Shown here: one piece after another, positions 22,927 through 36,900 of the stretch
How the letters are laid out: every line of letters begins with the position of its first letter
How positions within the stretch are numbered: position 1 is the stretch's first letter
Translations under genes and position numbers: made by a program
Source: Linepithema humile
Lineage: Eukaryota > Arthropoda > Insecta > Hymenoptera > Formicidae
DNA length: 64,000 nt
Assembly (NCBI RefSeq): GCF_040581485.1
Contig: NC_090134.1
Coordinates: 9,486,001-9,550,000 of the forward strand
Reading direction: 5' to 3'
The notes under the pieces: model-generated
Database searches by the model: none
The model's input: only the letters and a program-made list of their open reading frames with translations
Told to the model about the DNA's origin: nothing

Positions 22927-25900
22927 ATAAGGGAACGTTTTCTTACTATTCTCAGTATTATTTTTTTTTGCGTCACTTATCGTTAAATGGAATAAAATTT
23001 ATGAACGATAAAAGAGTCGGGAGCAATGGAATGCCTGATATGAAGGCGAGCATGACCATTCACGGCGGGTGCCCTTTTATCCCTTTTTCAGAGTCGGGTG
23101 CGCACCGAGCCAATTACTATACTCGCGCTATGTAACCGTCGAAAATTAAGTAATGCTTACGAAGGCGGGTAAATGCACCTGCGCCTGCCTCTTAGCAGGT
23201 GCGTACCCACGGTTGTTTCGCCTCTCGGGTCCGTACGAAAATAAGAGGCGTGGAGCTGGATCGCGCGGGACCGGCCGGCTCGCGTGTCCTTGCGCCGCAA
23301 ACGCATAATCGGTCTCGCGATGCGTGCACGCATGCAGCTCGCATGTTGCATTCTTATTGTTGCCGCACTTCCGCAAAATAGCGTCTTGCGATCTTTATCC
23401 TTCGCGTCGAAACTGTCGCTCTTATCTAATTCTTTCATTTCTGCAAATATTCATATAAATTTAGAAAACATTTTTTTTTATAATATTCGGCATTTATTAC
23501 GTTTAACGAGACAGCCAGTTCCATTTTTCTCGTAAAATGCGATAAATATGTCGAAACCGGATATTTAAATTGTTCAAATGTGTGTCCCCAGCCTCCGCTA
23601 TTATTCGCGTGTTGCTCGTTCGCGATCTTATAGCGTGTTTAAGATACGCGAAAGAGATACGCTTGAGAACGATATGTTCGAGAGAAAGATAAGGAATGTA
23701 AAGACGCGCCAGCATGAGAAGATTGAAAGAGAGGAGAGGAGAACCCGTATCGCGATGTATTCCGAACACCTGCTCGCTCGCCCGGTCGGCATTCTTTCGC
23801 TTCATCTGCAGGCAACGAAACTGCCATCCGTGAAATCGCGCATAGAGATGCTCTAATTGCAGATGGAAATCAAGTGGAAGCCATAAATAGCATCTCTCGG
23901 GATTAAAATTGATCAACGTTTAAATCGGTTTCTCTCTCCTACTTGTGCGATAGACAGAACTATCATCCCTTACTATTGGTAATAGGACAGTTTTTATATC
24001 CTTCATTTATTTCGATCTTCATCTATAATGAGACCATTTATAACTTGTGCTTAATTAACCGAGATTATCTCGCTGCTGTTTTAAGTGCGCGGCTTTCGAA
24101 TATTTTTCTCCTTGTCGTCGCTCGTTTCTTTAGATACGCCATCCAACACCCATAACCGATTTCGTGCGGCATTATGCCGCACGTTTTTACGTCCACTTTA
24201 GTCAGATTATGAGGTTCTTAGATCCGTTAGAGTCACATTCGTGGCGGCGCACCTGCTCGCGGAAAAGCACGTGATGTACAATCTCTCACGCAGTCCCCAT
24301 TTCTAAATTGCTTCTTCTTAATTCAACAAAATGCTGCCGCATATATCAAATCGCGAATACAATTTGCAACAAGTAGAGGATGATCGGAATAGAATCAATC
24401 TTTGCGAAATTAAATTAGCGATGTGCGGGATAGAATTTGAAATATATTACTCGCTTTTAGTATTCAGAACGTTTCGAAGAGCTACAAATTGAAATACTTC
24501 GAATGTCTCGAGAGGGAATTACGTCGCTGAAATTTTTAAATTATCTGAATATTCATTCACATAGCTATTTGCTCCTTTTTTTTATCATGCAACGTATCTT
24601 GTTGCACATGTACCCTTTTCGTATATGAACTTCCTCCCGTCCCTGTCTTTCCCCGCAATCTCCACATCCAACCCTCCCCGAATTACACGTGCATTTGTGG
24701 CGATTCCCGCGAGACGAGTGTGTATACGCGTACGTGTTACATGCGTGAGCGGGTATGTGATGCTGGTGCGGCGAGTAAAACCGCGCGTTCGAACAGGTAG
24801 CCGGCGAGAACGTCATCGCCACCTGCCGTATCTCAGGATAATGGAAGAAAGGAGGCGCGGATCGCAAGACGGCAAGTCGGCGGCAGCGCGGTAGAATTAT
24901 TATTTTTTTAAGCAATTTGCCCTTATGCTAAACAGCTGCCAAGCCGGATACAGCTTGAACGAGCTATGCACCGATTTGTTAACAATCCGATCGTACCGAT
25001 ATCGATGACTGTAAAATTAGAAAATTGATGATTGAGTAAAACTAGAAAGCTATTATTATGGAATGGCGAAAACTGTTGCCATCAAACTCTATTTCGAATT
25101 ATATCATATCGTCGGATTTTCCAAGAATTTTGCTAAATATATATTCTAAAAAATTAAATAAATATGGAAAAATATTCGAGGTTGATAAAAAAAGAAATAT
25201 TAGCAGTTTTACAATTTCAAAAATACCATAATTGTCACAGACAGATAAACGGGACGTAATGTATGTGTCGAATATTCCGTTCGTGTGCAGCGACAGGCAA
25301 CACAATTGGATTGTTGGTTGATATCGTTATCTGTTGGCCAGATGTGCGCGCTGGCTCGGAGAGGAACATCCCCGTCTCGCGCCGATGTTGTGTTCGGTGT
25401 CGTTACACCTGAATACATCCCATGTACGCGCATATATGGTTTTACGTATCGCTGTTATAGATTCACTTTTACTTCGCGATAACAACCGCGATTTCGTCGG
25501 GCGCTTAGGCAAACACTGCAAAATCTGGCTGCAACTGGTTACATATGTACGCGTGACCGAGCAATCGGTTTTAAATTCATTATATTTATGCTTAACGTCG
25601 CGTTCGTGAGACGATATGTCGTGTCTCGTCACACATTTGACATTAAATGAGCCGAGCTTCAACCTTAATCGACTGTAATACTCGGCAAAGATAATTTTTT
25701 TCCTTAAATTCATAATTTAAGATAACAAATAAAAATGTTATGAGAAATAACGCTCAAACGATATAACTTAAAAATTTACAGATTTTAATTTTTTTCTCAT
25801 TTCTTCGCATGAGAATAACATTAATTTTAGAAAAACGGAGTTAAGAAGTAGGTTGCGATCGAAAGGATAGGCAGAGAATAAATGTGGAGGGTTTTGACGA

Positions 25901-27573
25901 ACAAAAAGACACAATTTTCGTTGTTGAGTTTCACTTTCATTTGAACTTTGCTCGAAGTTGTCTTATAGCATAGAAAGGTACATATCGGATATCGCATCAG
26001 ATCGCCACGTAAGGCCAGCGCACAAATTTACTCTCTTGCATGACAGGTTCGATTACTATACCTCGTATTGGTATAAATCATTTAGTCATAACGTCATTAC
26101 ATCTACTATTTACAGAATTCAATACGTAATCGACGAAACTGCGTAAACACACGCCGACATTTTTCTGATCACTAGATTTAGTTTTTTTTTTTAGGATCAG
26201 ATATAACATCTTTCTCTCGCAATATTCGAACAAATCGCACAATCCTTTTGTCGATAATTCAACACAATATTTTTACTGATAGGGTCGAATATACATATCA
26301 TGGAATTTTAAATGTTTAATATAAAACCGCGATTCAAAGAGAGAGAGATTTCTTTAATATTATAGTCACCAATATAATATTTAGCGTTAAAGCTAGTTAT
26401 CTTTTAAAAAACAAATTACTGAAACTTCAGCTTGTCTTTGTTGATCGACGAAAAGGTGAATGCCTTTCCGCCGATAAGTTTAAAAATTAAAAAAAAAAAA
26501 AAGCGGTTGCTGGTAAAGTAAAATTTCCCTCAAAAATTAGGTATACTCATATAGTAGATCCGACCCCATTGTAATAACGATTATTTCCTTTACTGTGAAG
26601 ACCTGACTATTATACATTTTCCGTAGGAAGACGATAGAGACGGATCGCTTAGTTGTTACGCCACACAATTTGCGTATATTTTGACTGTTTAATTAAATAC
26701 ATCATAAGAATCATTATTGTCTTCGCTTTTGTTTCGTTCCTTTTCGCTTTCGCGCGTATCCTAGATTGGCATTTCAAGCTGTAAGTCGGTCCAACAGATT
26801 GCAGGCAACTGACTGATCCTTTTATCTTTTCGTTCAAGTATGCAACTCAATGGATCGCAGTTCGGAAATTGCCGCTCTAGGCGAAACACGCAAACTCACT
26901 CGGACGAACTAATGCTGAAAACTTGACAAAAAAACACGCATTCACACATTTAATCCTTGATTTTAAATTTTAAACAATCAAGAAAATTATTTTAAATCTT
27001 ATAAAAGTTTTTTTTCTATAATATAAATGTAGATTTTGCAAAAAATTAACAATAATAAATTAGAAAAATCGTGCAAAAATAATTTCAATTTTATTGATTA
27101 TATTTGAACTTGAACAAACTTAAATGAAATTTAACTTGAAATTTAATTTAAAATTTAATTTTAAATTAAATACAAATTAAATTTATTAAAAAAAAAAAGA
27201 AAAATATACCTTGCAAGATATATTAGCAAGTTGTATTAAGCGAAATAAATAAAACAGTATTATTTCGAAAGGGTTAAAGTGGCATCGAGACTAGCTTCTA
27301 CCACGAAATGTCAGATCTTGTGTGAATGTTTGCCGTTCTACATCGTAATTTCCGCGATGCGGTGCTCGTCGTAAACTAAGCGCCGTCTAAATATGAAGAT
27401 CTTTCTAAAGATTTATTGTCTGGTTGCGCGCAGCTGCTATCGAAACTTAGGTAGGTGGCCTCCATCACGGGTGCCGCCAGAAAAATTCTCTCTTTAGAGA
27501 GTATCCATTAAAATCTAAAGTTTGTTTATGACGATTCCGAAGAGCGTATTATACAATTTATATACAACGACAA

Positions 27574-27583
27574 TTTATTTATT
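27574..27583 (-). terminator. Candidate poly(A) signals of net
   Basis: TTTATTTATT on the + strand gives two overlapping AATAAA signals on the - strand, about 360 bases past the net stop codon. This would define a 3' UTR of about 0.36 kb. Confidence 0.5.
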
Positions 27584-27880
27584 CCATGATGTTTTATACA
27601 AACAAAATTCATCATTTAAACGAATTTCTATCCTCCTCTCCTGAAAATCCTTCACAATATAATTTATGGACGCTTTAATTAACACATTCTTGATCGGTAC
27701 TTGACGAATTAATCGAGACACTCTCGCGTAAAGTACTTTTACAAGCCGGTGATGGTAGATTATTTAACTTAATGACTTAATTAACTCTAGATCGTCCTTC
27801 TCTTCCGCGCGAATAAACGTCATCGAGAACAGAAGGCGAATAAGCGTTTGACAATGTGTGAGACGTTATCTCCGTTGTCT

Positions 27881-27900
27881 CGTCGTCGTCGTCGTCGTCG
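27881..27900. repeat. (CGT)n trinucleotide repeat in the net 3' UTR
   Basis: A run of CGT/GTC units, about seven copies, lies just past the stop codon of net in its presumed 3' UTR. Confidence 0.85.
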
Positions 27901-27938
27901 CGGTTGGCCACGTTGTTCAGATGGAAACAGAATTTATT

Positions 27939-30900
27939 TCACTCATCCTTCCGCTTCCTCAGCTTGCCTTCCGTCTGAATGGTTCTGGAGACCAACTCCA
28001 CGCAACTACCTAGACCCGCCAGGTCGTTGTTTCTTGTAGTCGCCATCTCGTCGTCTTTCTCGAGGACCTTGCTGAGCGTCATGATGTAGCTACAGGCGAT
28101 CCTTAGTACCGATAGCTTCGACAGCTTCTGGTTGTGCGAGTAAGCGGGTATGGCGCGTCTCAGCGTGTCGAAAGCCGCGCTGATGGTGTGCACTCTGGTC
28201 CTCTCTCGCGCATTCGCTTCTATCCGTCTTTCCCTCGTCATGTTCTTGTAGTTTCTCTGTTGGCCACCTTGATGATGGTGTCTTCCGGACGATGCGGGAA
28301 CCACCGTCGGGTGGCCTTGATGACTCTGGTGACTCTGATGATTGCGACTGGACGACGAGGCTAAAAGATGCTCCATCATGTACGACGGCGTCTTTTCGTA
28401 GGTGCCGCTCACGCCGGGGTGTGACGGCACTCTGGGAACTTCGTCCCTCACCACCAAGGACAGTGGCTCGTCTTGCAGCCTAGGATGCGGCAGGGAGATC
28501 ACGTTCGGCGTGGATGCTGCTGCTGTTGGTGCCGCCGGCTCCAAGGACTTGTGACGAGGCTCCCGTCGCGATGAAAAGGCCGATCGATCATGATTGGAAG
28601 ATTGTTGCAATCGTCTGACAGACTCGTGCAACCTTTGCATTGCCTCGTTCTCCTCTTCCACTCCCTTCTCCTCTTCCGCACTTTCGCTAACGGATGACGT
28701 CTTCGTCGACGGTGTCGTTGACGTCGTCGTTATCGTGCTGGAGACCGTCGCCGCCGTCGCCGCCGTTGTCACCGTCGACGTCGTCGTCGTCGTTTTACAC
28801 TCATTTTTACTGGAGACGGGAATCCAAGGTCTAAAGTGATTCGGCGTACGTGATCTAGCCTCCTCTTGATCAACGTTAGTCTCCTCGGAGATCGGACTGA
28901 TTCGTCTCTTCTTCAGGGGTGTCGCGATAACAACCGGTTCTTGAATTTTGCGCGGTTCCGCCAGTTTCCGTTTGTTCCGCAACGAAATCGGCGTCACTTG
29001 CACGTCCACGCTGTCCTCTGAAGCAGTGGGCGAGTGCAGACCCGATCTACTGTCTTCGTCGGCACCGCTGCAAGAGACGCTATCTCTCTCGGAACCCGCC
29101 ATAATACCGGCTGTAAACAGAATAAGAAAATGCACACGTCAGTTATGACTATTTTGTATTATAAGCACCAAAATATTGATAAAAAGAAGACAACGTAAAC
29201 AATAGTGATTAATTACTTCAAAATTAATTTTAATCACTTCGCTTTAATGAGTATCGTACTCGAACGAGAAACGTTCGAGTAAGTCGGAAAATTTGTCATT
29301 GAAATTTAACGCGGCGTCAACGCCCACGATACGCGTGGACGATAAATAGTGTAAGTAAATATTATTTCGGGGCAAACGTAGACGCGCGTTATGAAGTTCT
29401 ACCGAATTCTCGCGTTGCGAGATTGCATTCGCGCGAACGGGCAACGTTGACGGACGGCGCGACGGCACACGTGTTCTCTTCGCGATTCCGTGGGCGGAAC
29501 CGCGCTTCGGACACACGGGAGGTTTTCTGCTTTGATGCGTCATCCAGCTGGTACCATCTGGCGCGCACACAGGGACCGTCTAGAGAGAGAGAGAGGATTA
29601 TAATATACTCAGGCCGCCCTCGCGCTTCTTTCCGCTTCTCCAACTCGAGCCGACTCGGATTCCAAGACGAAGAGTAATTTCGCTGATTTTAGTATCACCG
29701 GCGAAAACGCTCATCATCGCGTTCACTTGTGCGAACTATCTCCTTCTTCGCTAATTAATTCTTTAATACACTTTAATCAAAATTTTATACATTTTCGTTA
29801 CTTTTTATCTTATCGTATGTACAGTTTTTTTTTTTATAGAAATGTTTGATTTACCAAGGCTCTTACTTCATTCTGGCACTGAATGATAATATATACATTT
29901 CGATTTCAGGCAATCTCCGTAGAATTAGAGCAACAAAAATATTTCGCAAGGCAATATACGCGAGTCAAGAATCGCAGAACATACAATACGCGAATTATCA
30001 AACAACTCATCTGACGTAATGTCTTGTTTGTGTAATAAACGCGTGTGTAAATACGGCGATACGTAATTTTATCCGGCATTTTAGAGCGGAGATCGCGACC
30101 TTTCGTGCATTTCCCGTTTGCGGAACATATATAAATGCCGCGAAATTGCGCGCGACCTACGATCTTAAACTTTGACATTCCCTCGGCGATTACGTAAATT
30201 CCCGCGCGGGAATGCTGGTAGCGAACGATCGATCGTGTGGTTTCATTCGACAATCATCGATCGGCCGTGTAATAATTTATCCGAGTCCGCGATTGGCAAT
30301 GAGCGTGACCTACGCGTCGCAGATGCATCGGATTTCTCGATCGCGGATCGCCGGCGCCGGCCGCCGACTCTCCCGTCTCACTTCTTATGCCCTCTTCTCA
30401 CTTTATCTCGTTCTCGCGTTCTCTTTCTTCGTCTCACTATCAGCTTCCTCTCCAGAATGAGATTACTGAATCGGAATCAGTTAACGTCCTTAAGAAGCGT
30501 CTGGCGGTGTACTCACTCGGAATCCACGAGTCGGCAAGCGTTACTTTTATTACTTTTTTCCCTCGATTCTTTCATTATTATAATGCTAATTTTAAGTAAA
30601 ATAACAGCAAAATAACTTGCGACCAAGAATATAACATAAAACGGTACAAATTGTATTCGTTCAAAGCGTGAAATAATCGAAGAAATATGGGAAGAAAAAC
30701 TTAAATAGATTTTTCAAAATCTTTCAGTTTAGAAATCTAAGGATTAAATAACACTGCTTTTCGATTCTGCAGTGTTAATAAATGCATTTTCCCTTTTTCT
30801 CTCTCTCTTTCCTTTTTCTTTTTCTCCTGTCTTCTCAAGAAGCAAGACGGGAAGCAAAGCACGGCCGCCACATGGCGCTGGCGCCAACCTCGTCTGTTCG

Positions 30901-33900
30901 TTGCTCTCCTTTTATTGCCTTTCCGAGAGAGGAGTCATCGCGATCGTAACGCGGACGGCGACGGACCGGATCGTCTTTCCTTTCTGGTTGGCGATCACGT
31001 TGACCTCGATGTGACGCTTTCCCGAAGACGCTTTTTGCAGAATTCGCGTATCTTGGAAGCTGTCCAAACCGAAAGGCCCTCCGGAAAGGCTCGAAGTTCC
31101 CTCGGGCGCGGTAAACGGCCGCTGATCGGAGCCAAACATAGGTAGGGTTTTCTGCGCCATTTCGGTTCACGTATGATTAACAGCGTGATTTTCCGACGTG
31201 ACGTGACAATTCGCGCATCAACGTTAAATTTGGCGGAGCAAATTTCTATTTTTAGAGAAAAAAAATGTCTATTATACCGAGTGGAACATCGCGTTTGTTA
31301 AATATAGCTAGACAACATCTGCGGTCTTGCGCCGCGCTTTGTCGCCAAATGAATCGAGCTGGAAGGAGAACGAATTATAATAAAGTGAGCAAGTGAGGCG
31401 GAACTGCTCGCGTAAGATAACGTTCCCGGGCACCTGGTCGTCCGTGCCCGTCGCGTGTTGGTTTAGAGGCGTTATCATGCCGATAACAAGGCCGTACTTT
31501 CGATAGCGGCCATCTGCCGTCGCCGCCGTCACCAGCAACGATCGTTATTATTGTTTAACGAACGAAAGAGTAGAGTCTTTTCCTTGCAATCCTACCAGGT
31601 CTATTTGCACCGATATCGATATTAAGTGCCTCTGCGATTTATCATTGAAATTTTTTCTTGTTGTTACATTGAACACGATATTGAGATAGTGAAGAATACA
31701 ATAACTTTCAAAGAGACGATATTGCGTCGTATTAACGACAATTAAAGTACGGATGTACCGTTAAACTTACATATTGCTACACGAAAAAATGTTCACAGTC
31801 AGATCATTTTCTTATCACGCGCGAGTGCACGCGTAAAAGCGAAAGATCACGAGCGCGTAGAAAGAAAATTATGGCGACGATACTGAGAGAAGGTTATTAG
31901 GGGTCATCAGCAGGCGCCGCGTGCTCGACATGCTCGATCATCGGTTGATTCATAAATATTGCCCGGACGAAAGAAACGGAGCCGCCGCGGATGAAGGAGG
32001 TCGCGCGAATGGGTTCGCGACTCGCCGTGCGCAATTGATACGGCTTACATCGGCTTCGATTGAGACCGTGTCGTCTTTGTCGTCGTGTATTCAGCCTACA
32101 ATGAATGACTGAATGAAAGGGAAGTTGTCTCATTCTCGCAAAACTTGAAAATAGAATTTTATGAACAATGTGAACGAAAGTTATACGAGCATCGTCACGA
32201 AATTGAAATTAAAATATTTGTATACGTTTCGGGAATGTATTAAGTAATATTAACGAGAGGTGTACGTTACAAAATTTGAGTTAAAACACAAGATTTTAAT
32301 AATATTTATTTAAAAATAAATCCGTGCGAACAAAAAGATGCACTAGAATATTCGCAGTTTGAGTAACCAAATGAAGCGACTGACAATGAATGAATGAAGG
32401 AAATGCGTGACCTTTTCGTGAAATTAAATTAGACAGTCCGAGGTTTGGATAATACGCCATTAAGTCATGTAGAACAATTTTGATCGCAGAAGGTCAACCT
32501 GAATTCAACGAAAGATTAAATAACGATGCCCCGCTGAGAAGCGCGCGTCATGATCTAGCGAACAAAATAAGCCCATTTACGGCCGTAATAACGTTTCAAC
32601 TCAACGCGCCCACGTGGAGTCGAACACGTGCCGTTTCGCAACATACTCGCGAATATCTCGGGATGTACCTATGCCGTCTCGTCCACATTTGTTCAAACAC
32701 GTCGGGCACATCTGTGCAAACTCTCGCGCGAGAGAGCGTAACGGCGGCTTGTGTACGCCGACCTTCCGCCATCCTTCCGTCACGCCGGGTATGCAAGTCT
32801 TTCACGTGATGCTTCATGGTGGCATTCTTCGTGGAAAAAGGATTTTTATTTGATGTTGCGTCTTTAGCGCAGTTGTGTTTGCCTTCCGAAATCTTCGTTA
32901 CGTACGGGCGTATTATTTTCTCGGTTTTGTTGATTGAGTTTCTTAATTACACGTGTATTATTCCTCTTTTATGAAGAATAATGTCAATCTCCTAAATACT
33001 TTGAGAAATTCCATTCGAGATATTGTTTAGTTTTCTTCTTTTTTTTAGTCGAAAGAGAACAAATTCTTTTTCTATTAGAATAAATTTTAATAAGTTTGGA
33101 GTTTTTAGCACAAATACTAATTAAAATTAAAATATTTGAAATCTAAATATTCACAACAATAAAAAAAGTGAAAATAAAGTGGAAATTTTGTTTTTCTTTT
33201 TTCGATTGAGAGAGGAACATTAAGGGCACCTCCCACGTGGAAGATTGAAGGGAAGACGAAGACGAAAACACATGGGACGTGTCGGAAAACTTCCAACAGC
33301 TTTCAAGAGCTTTGTATAGAACCTAAGTGGTTAAATATAGAATATGCAAGCAAGAAATATATAGTCTGCAAACGCATGGGGCCGAAGCTTGATCAGGCGC
33401 GTAATGATTTTGGAAGATAAAGTGATAATGATTCGAGTTATATCATGTAGAAAACAATACACTTTTTCTTTTGTGCGACAGCACAGCACACAAGAAGAAT
33501 CCGTCAGCATGATCTATGGTTTGAATTACGAAAGGCTCGAGGAAAAGAGAGAGAATAGTATGCGCGGATGATTGATGTGTGTTCGCTACGCGCATTTCAC
33601 AATATCGATGTGTGCAATAATAATATTGATGTTCATATTCAGCTTATCTCTATTTGTACGTTAAAGATGCAAATCACAGTGTGGGCAAAAAATTATTAGC
33701 TTTTATATCTTTTTAACCCGCTCACAAAAGATTGTGATATTCATACTAAGAGTGTCACGTTGGTAATCCGGAGTAGCGATCATTAAAATGCGTCGCGGAG
33801 AATGCATCTTGGACGGATATTGAGATGCATTAAAATGCATCTTGCGATACTGCAATCAAATTGAGACGCTACCTTTTTTCTCATAAGCCGATAAGCCGGA

Positions 33901-36900
33901 ACGAAATGGCTTCAGCTAAATGAGGAAAATAAGGTCGCCCGATCATAGATCACTCACCGAGTGGTTTCCGTCATCGCGCTGTCCGCACCACACGAACGTT
34001 CGTCCGTTAGTGCCGGCCGCCTTTTGCGGAATTATAAAGTACCGATGTTGACTAGTTCGCGTAATTATCCGACATCAATTGCATCCGGCGCCGAGCGACG
34101 TCGTGGGCCGCTAATAATCACCTGTTACGCGCCGTAATGGCGACGTAATACGAAAGTTCATACGATCGGCGAGGCAGTGACTTAGATCACCTCGCCGATA
34201 CGAATGCCTAATGACTCTCGATACCGCGTACTTAACGATTGCCTAACGAGCGGTCTCCGCTTCGCGCGATTACCGTTTCGATGCGTGTTAACGCGTTTCA
34301 CAGTTGCCGCCGCGATCGTGGGCGCGTTTACCGTACGTCGCCTTCGCCGGCATTATTAGGAGAATTATGCGAGAGTCGAGCGTTGATTTAAGACCGCGCG
34401 CGTGGGCGCGAAAGTGTGCGCCGGCCGAATTAACTGTCTGATTATTCTCTTCAGCTTCTCCTTGTGAGGCGAGAGGCGATTCGCCGGGTCTTTTGCTCAC
34501 GTTGTTCGTCGCGCTTGCACCGCGAAAATAGCCGGCGTCAGTGCGCACCGGCCGCAATAAGATGTTAGGGGCTTGAATTATAATAAGATGTAATTGATAG
34601 AAAATATAAATACTCGAGAGAGAAGGCAGAGAGAGAGGAGTAAAATTATAATAGATGTCTCGCATATTTTTTTTTGCTTTAAATGAAATAGACGATAATA
34701 CGCAATAACAAAAAGGTAATGTTGAAAACGTAATTAAAATATATATTTAAATATCGAGTGGAAAAATACTTTTGATACATGCCTCTAGTAATTTTTTCAT
34801 ATAATCATCACAGTTGCGAAGAGACATTTGTTTGGTTCGAATACGAGTTTTTTCGACGTTATAAAATTCCGTTGCCTGCGTAAGGAATCGCTCGGAGCAA
34901 GCATCTGTTTGCAGAGTTTCAACTGAGAAATTTTAGACCATCCCGCTCACAGCCCAGATCTCGCTCCGAGCGGTTTTCATTTGTTTTTAAAAGAAACATC
35001 TGGCCGGTAAAAAGTTTGACAAAGGTGAAAAATGAAGTCACTGCGTGATTGTGCAGGCGATAGAATTCTATGACATCACGATACAAAAATTCGTATCCAG
35101 GCTGAGCAAATACTTTGACAATTATGATAAATATTAAAAAAACACTAACTAACTAATGTATCTGATTTTACTTGATTATCTTCTAGACATTTCTTATCTA
35201 TCTACGTCTATCAGATAATATTGCGAATTAATCAATTTAATTAAAAACTTCTTTATCAATAGTTATTAAACTTGAGAAATATCACAAATTATAAATCAAA
35301 TTGTTGTCAATATATATATATATATATATATATATACGGATTGTTTCAAACGCAAAATTATTTTTTTTCAATAACATTTGATTAGATTCAGTTATAACAA
35401 GAATTGTCCGAAAATATTAAAATTCAAAGATCGAGATTCAATATTTCGAAATAAACTTTCGAAATTTTTCCAAGTAACGCATTTGCTTTAAAGCAAGTTA
35501 GATATGAAGTTTCGACAATCTCCGAAAGAGAGCCGTGCGCGAAGGTGGCGTAACGACAACGATGGGAGAGCTACTATCCCTCGCGCTATTATATTCCACT
35601 CTCGTGTGGCGGCGCGTCGCATTTCCGCCGGAGGCTTTCCGCGAAGCAAGTGGCGGGTAGAGAGAAGAAAAGAGAGAAGGAAATAAAAGAAAAAAAAAAG
35701 GAAAAAACAAGACTCGCCGATAAATCTCGCCGACGCGACGCCGCCGTGGATGCGCCGTTTCCTGTCTCGATCCTCCGGAGAGCGCGCGGCATTTATCGCG
35801 CTGCCAATATACCATCGCGCGCGACTGCTTCCGAGACGAGGGTACCAGCCGCCAGTTTCTTCGTTCGACATAAATAAATCGACCCGCTCGTTCGCCCGTT
35901 GTTGACCGTTTCGATCCAGATAATGAGGTGGCATTAATACTTTCGCGGTTTCGATCTCCCTGAGAAATTCCTGAGAAATGGAATTTTGCTGTCGGGGCAG
36001 AATCGTCGCTGCTTCTGCATATTCGACGTCAAGGCGATCAAACTTCACCGCCACAATCAATTATTCAATATTACGACAAGACTTCGTAGAATTTGCTGCT
36101 GAGGCAAATTTTAATTTGCTGCTGTAGCTAAATAATCCTATGAAATTCATTCCGCTATTGCAATAAACTTATTATTCCTCTTGCAGTAAAGTAATAATCA
36201 ATTTGTCATTATAGCGAAGTAATTTGCATGGACGTAACTAAACTTTGCTCTTATAAGTAATTATTTGATATCATGGCAAAACTTGGTCATGGAATTTGCC
36301 ACTCAAGTTAAATTTGATTTGTTGCTTTAGCTAAACAATCTATTCCTGTTAAATATATTTCGCTGTCGCAATAAACTGTCACTGTTTTGAGATTGAAGCA
36401 ACAATCAATTTGCAGTTATAGCGATCTGAATTGCAGATTCAATCAAAAATCGATCTCCGACATATTTAATAATTCCTTATAACCTTTTTAATTGTATGTT
36501 GTACGAGAAGTGCAATTATGAATCCTTACATTCCGTGTGAATTGAGAAAATGATTTTTACATCGCATATTTTCAAGATAAACTGCGTATAATCTTCTATC
36601 TATAATACTTCATTCAAAAATGACGCAACATATTTGACCACACACATACACACCCTCGGCACCGGATTTATTCATACATTTCTTACGATATCGGATCCCT
36701 TGTACCCTCGCGAGCCGCGCGATAAGAGAAAGCGCGCGATGCAAACGCATGTACTCGACGTTGTCTCGCAGAGAGGAATCAGAGAAGATTGCCCAGACGA
36801 GAGAAGAGGAGGCGATGGCGCTAGCCAGATGGTCGTGAGAGCGAGCGTGACTCGGTGTACTGAGTTCTGGTCGTTTGCTCGCGGCCAGCCGGTCTGATTG

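Larger units (their letters stand above)
20862..27573. other. Noncoding region between the unknown + gene and net
   Basis: About 6.7 kb with alternating CpG-rich patches (20.88-21.33, 21.85-22.16, 23.1-23.9, 24.6-24.9 and 25.3-25.6 kb) and AT-rich DNA. Open frames in the GC-rich patches overlap on both strands and look like composition shadows. A + frame at 23586-23856 could continue the unknown gene by phase but has no clear donor. A short + frame at 22623-22826 is protein-like for about 45 residues, with no family match I recognise. Confidence 0.45.

Noticed and set aside
23586..23856. Another phase-compatible exon for the same gene
   Set aside because: There is an acceptor (CCCCAG) and an open frame, but no good donor and an Arg/Glu-rich composition typical of purine-rich DNA. 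A one-in-three phase match is weak evidence.
34830..34845. GGTTCGAATA resembling a tRNA B box
   Set aside because: No matching A box, acceptor stem or anticodon arm could be found around it. The GGTTAGAATCC at 53222 was rejected for the same reason.
35488..36060. 190-codon open frame on the - strand
   Set aside because: The middle encodes a poly-Phe/Leu run from a purine tract and two other frames are also open. Only the first 50 residues look protein-like, and these overlap the repeat array.
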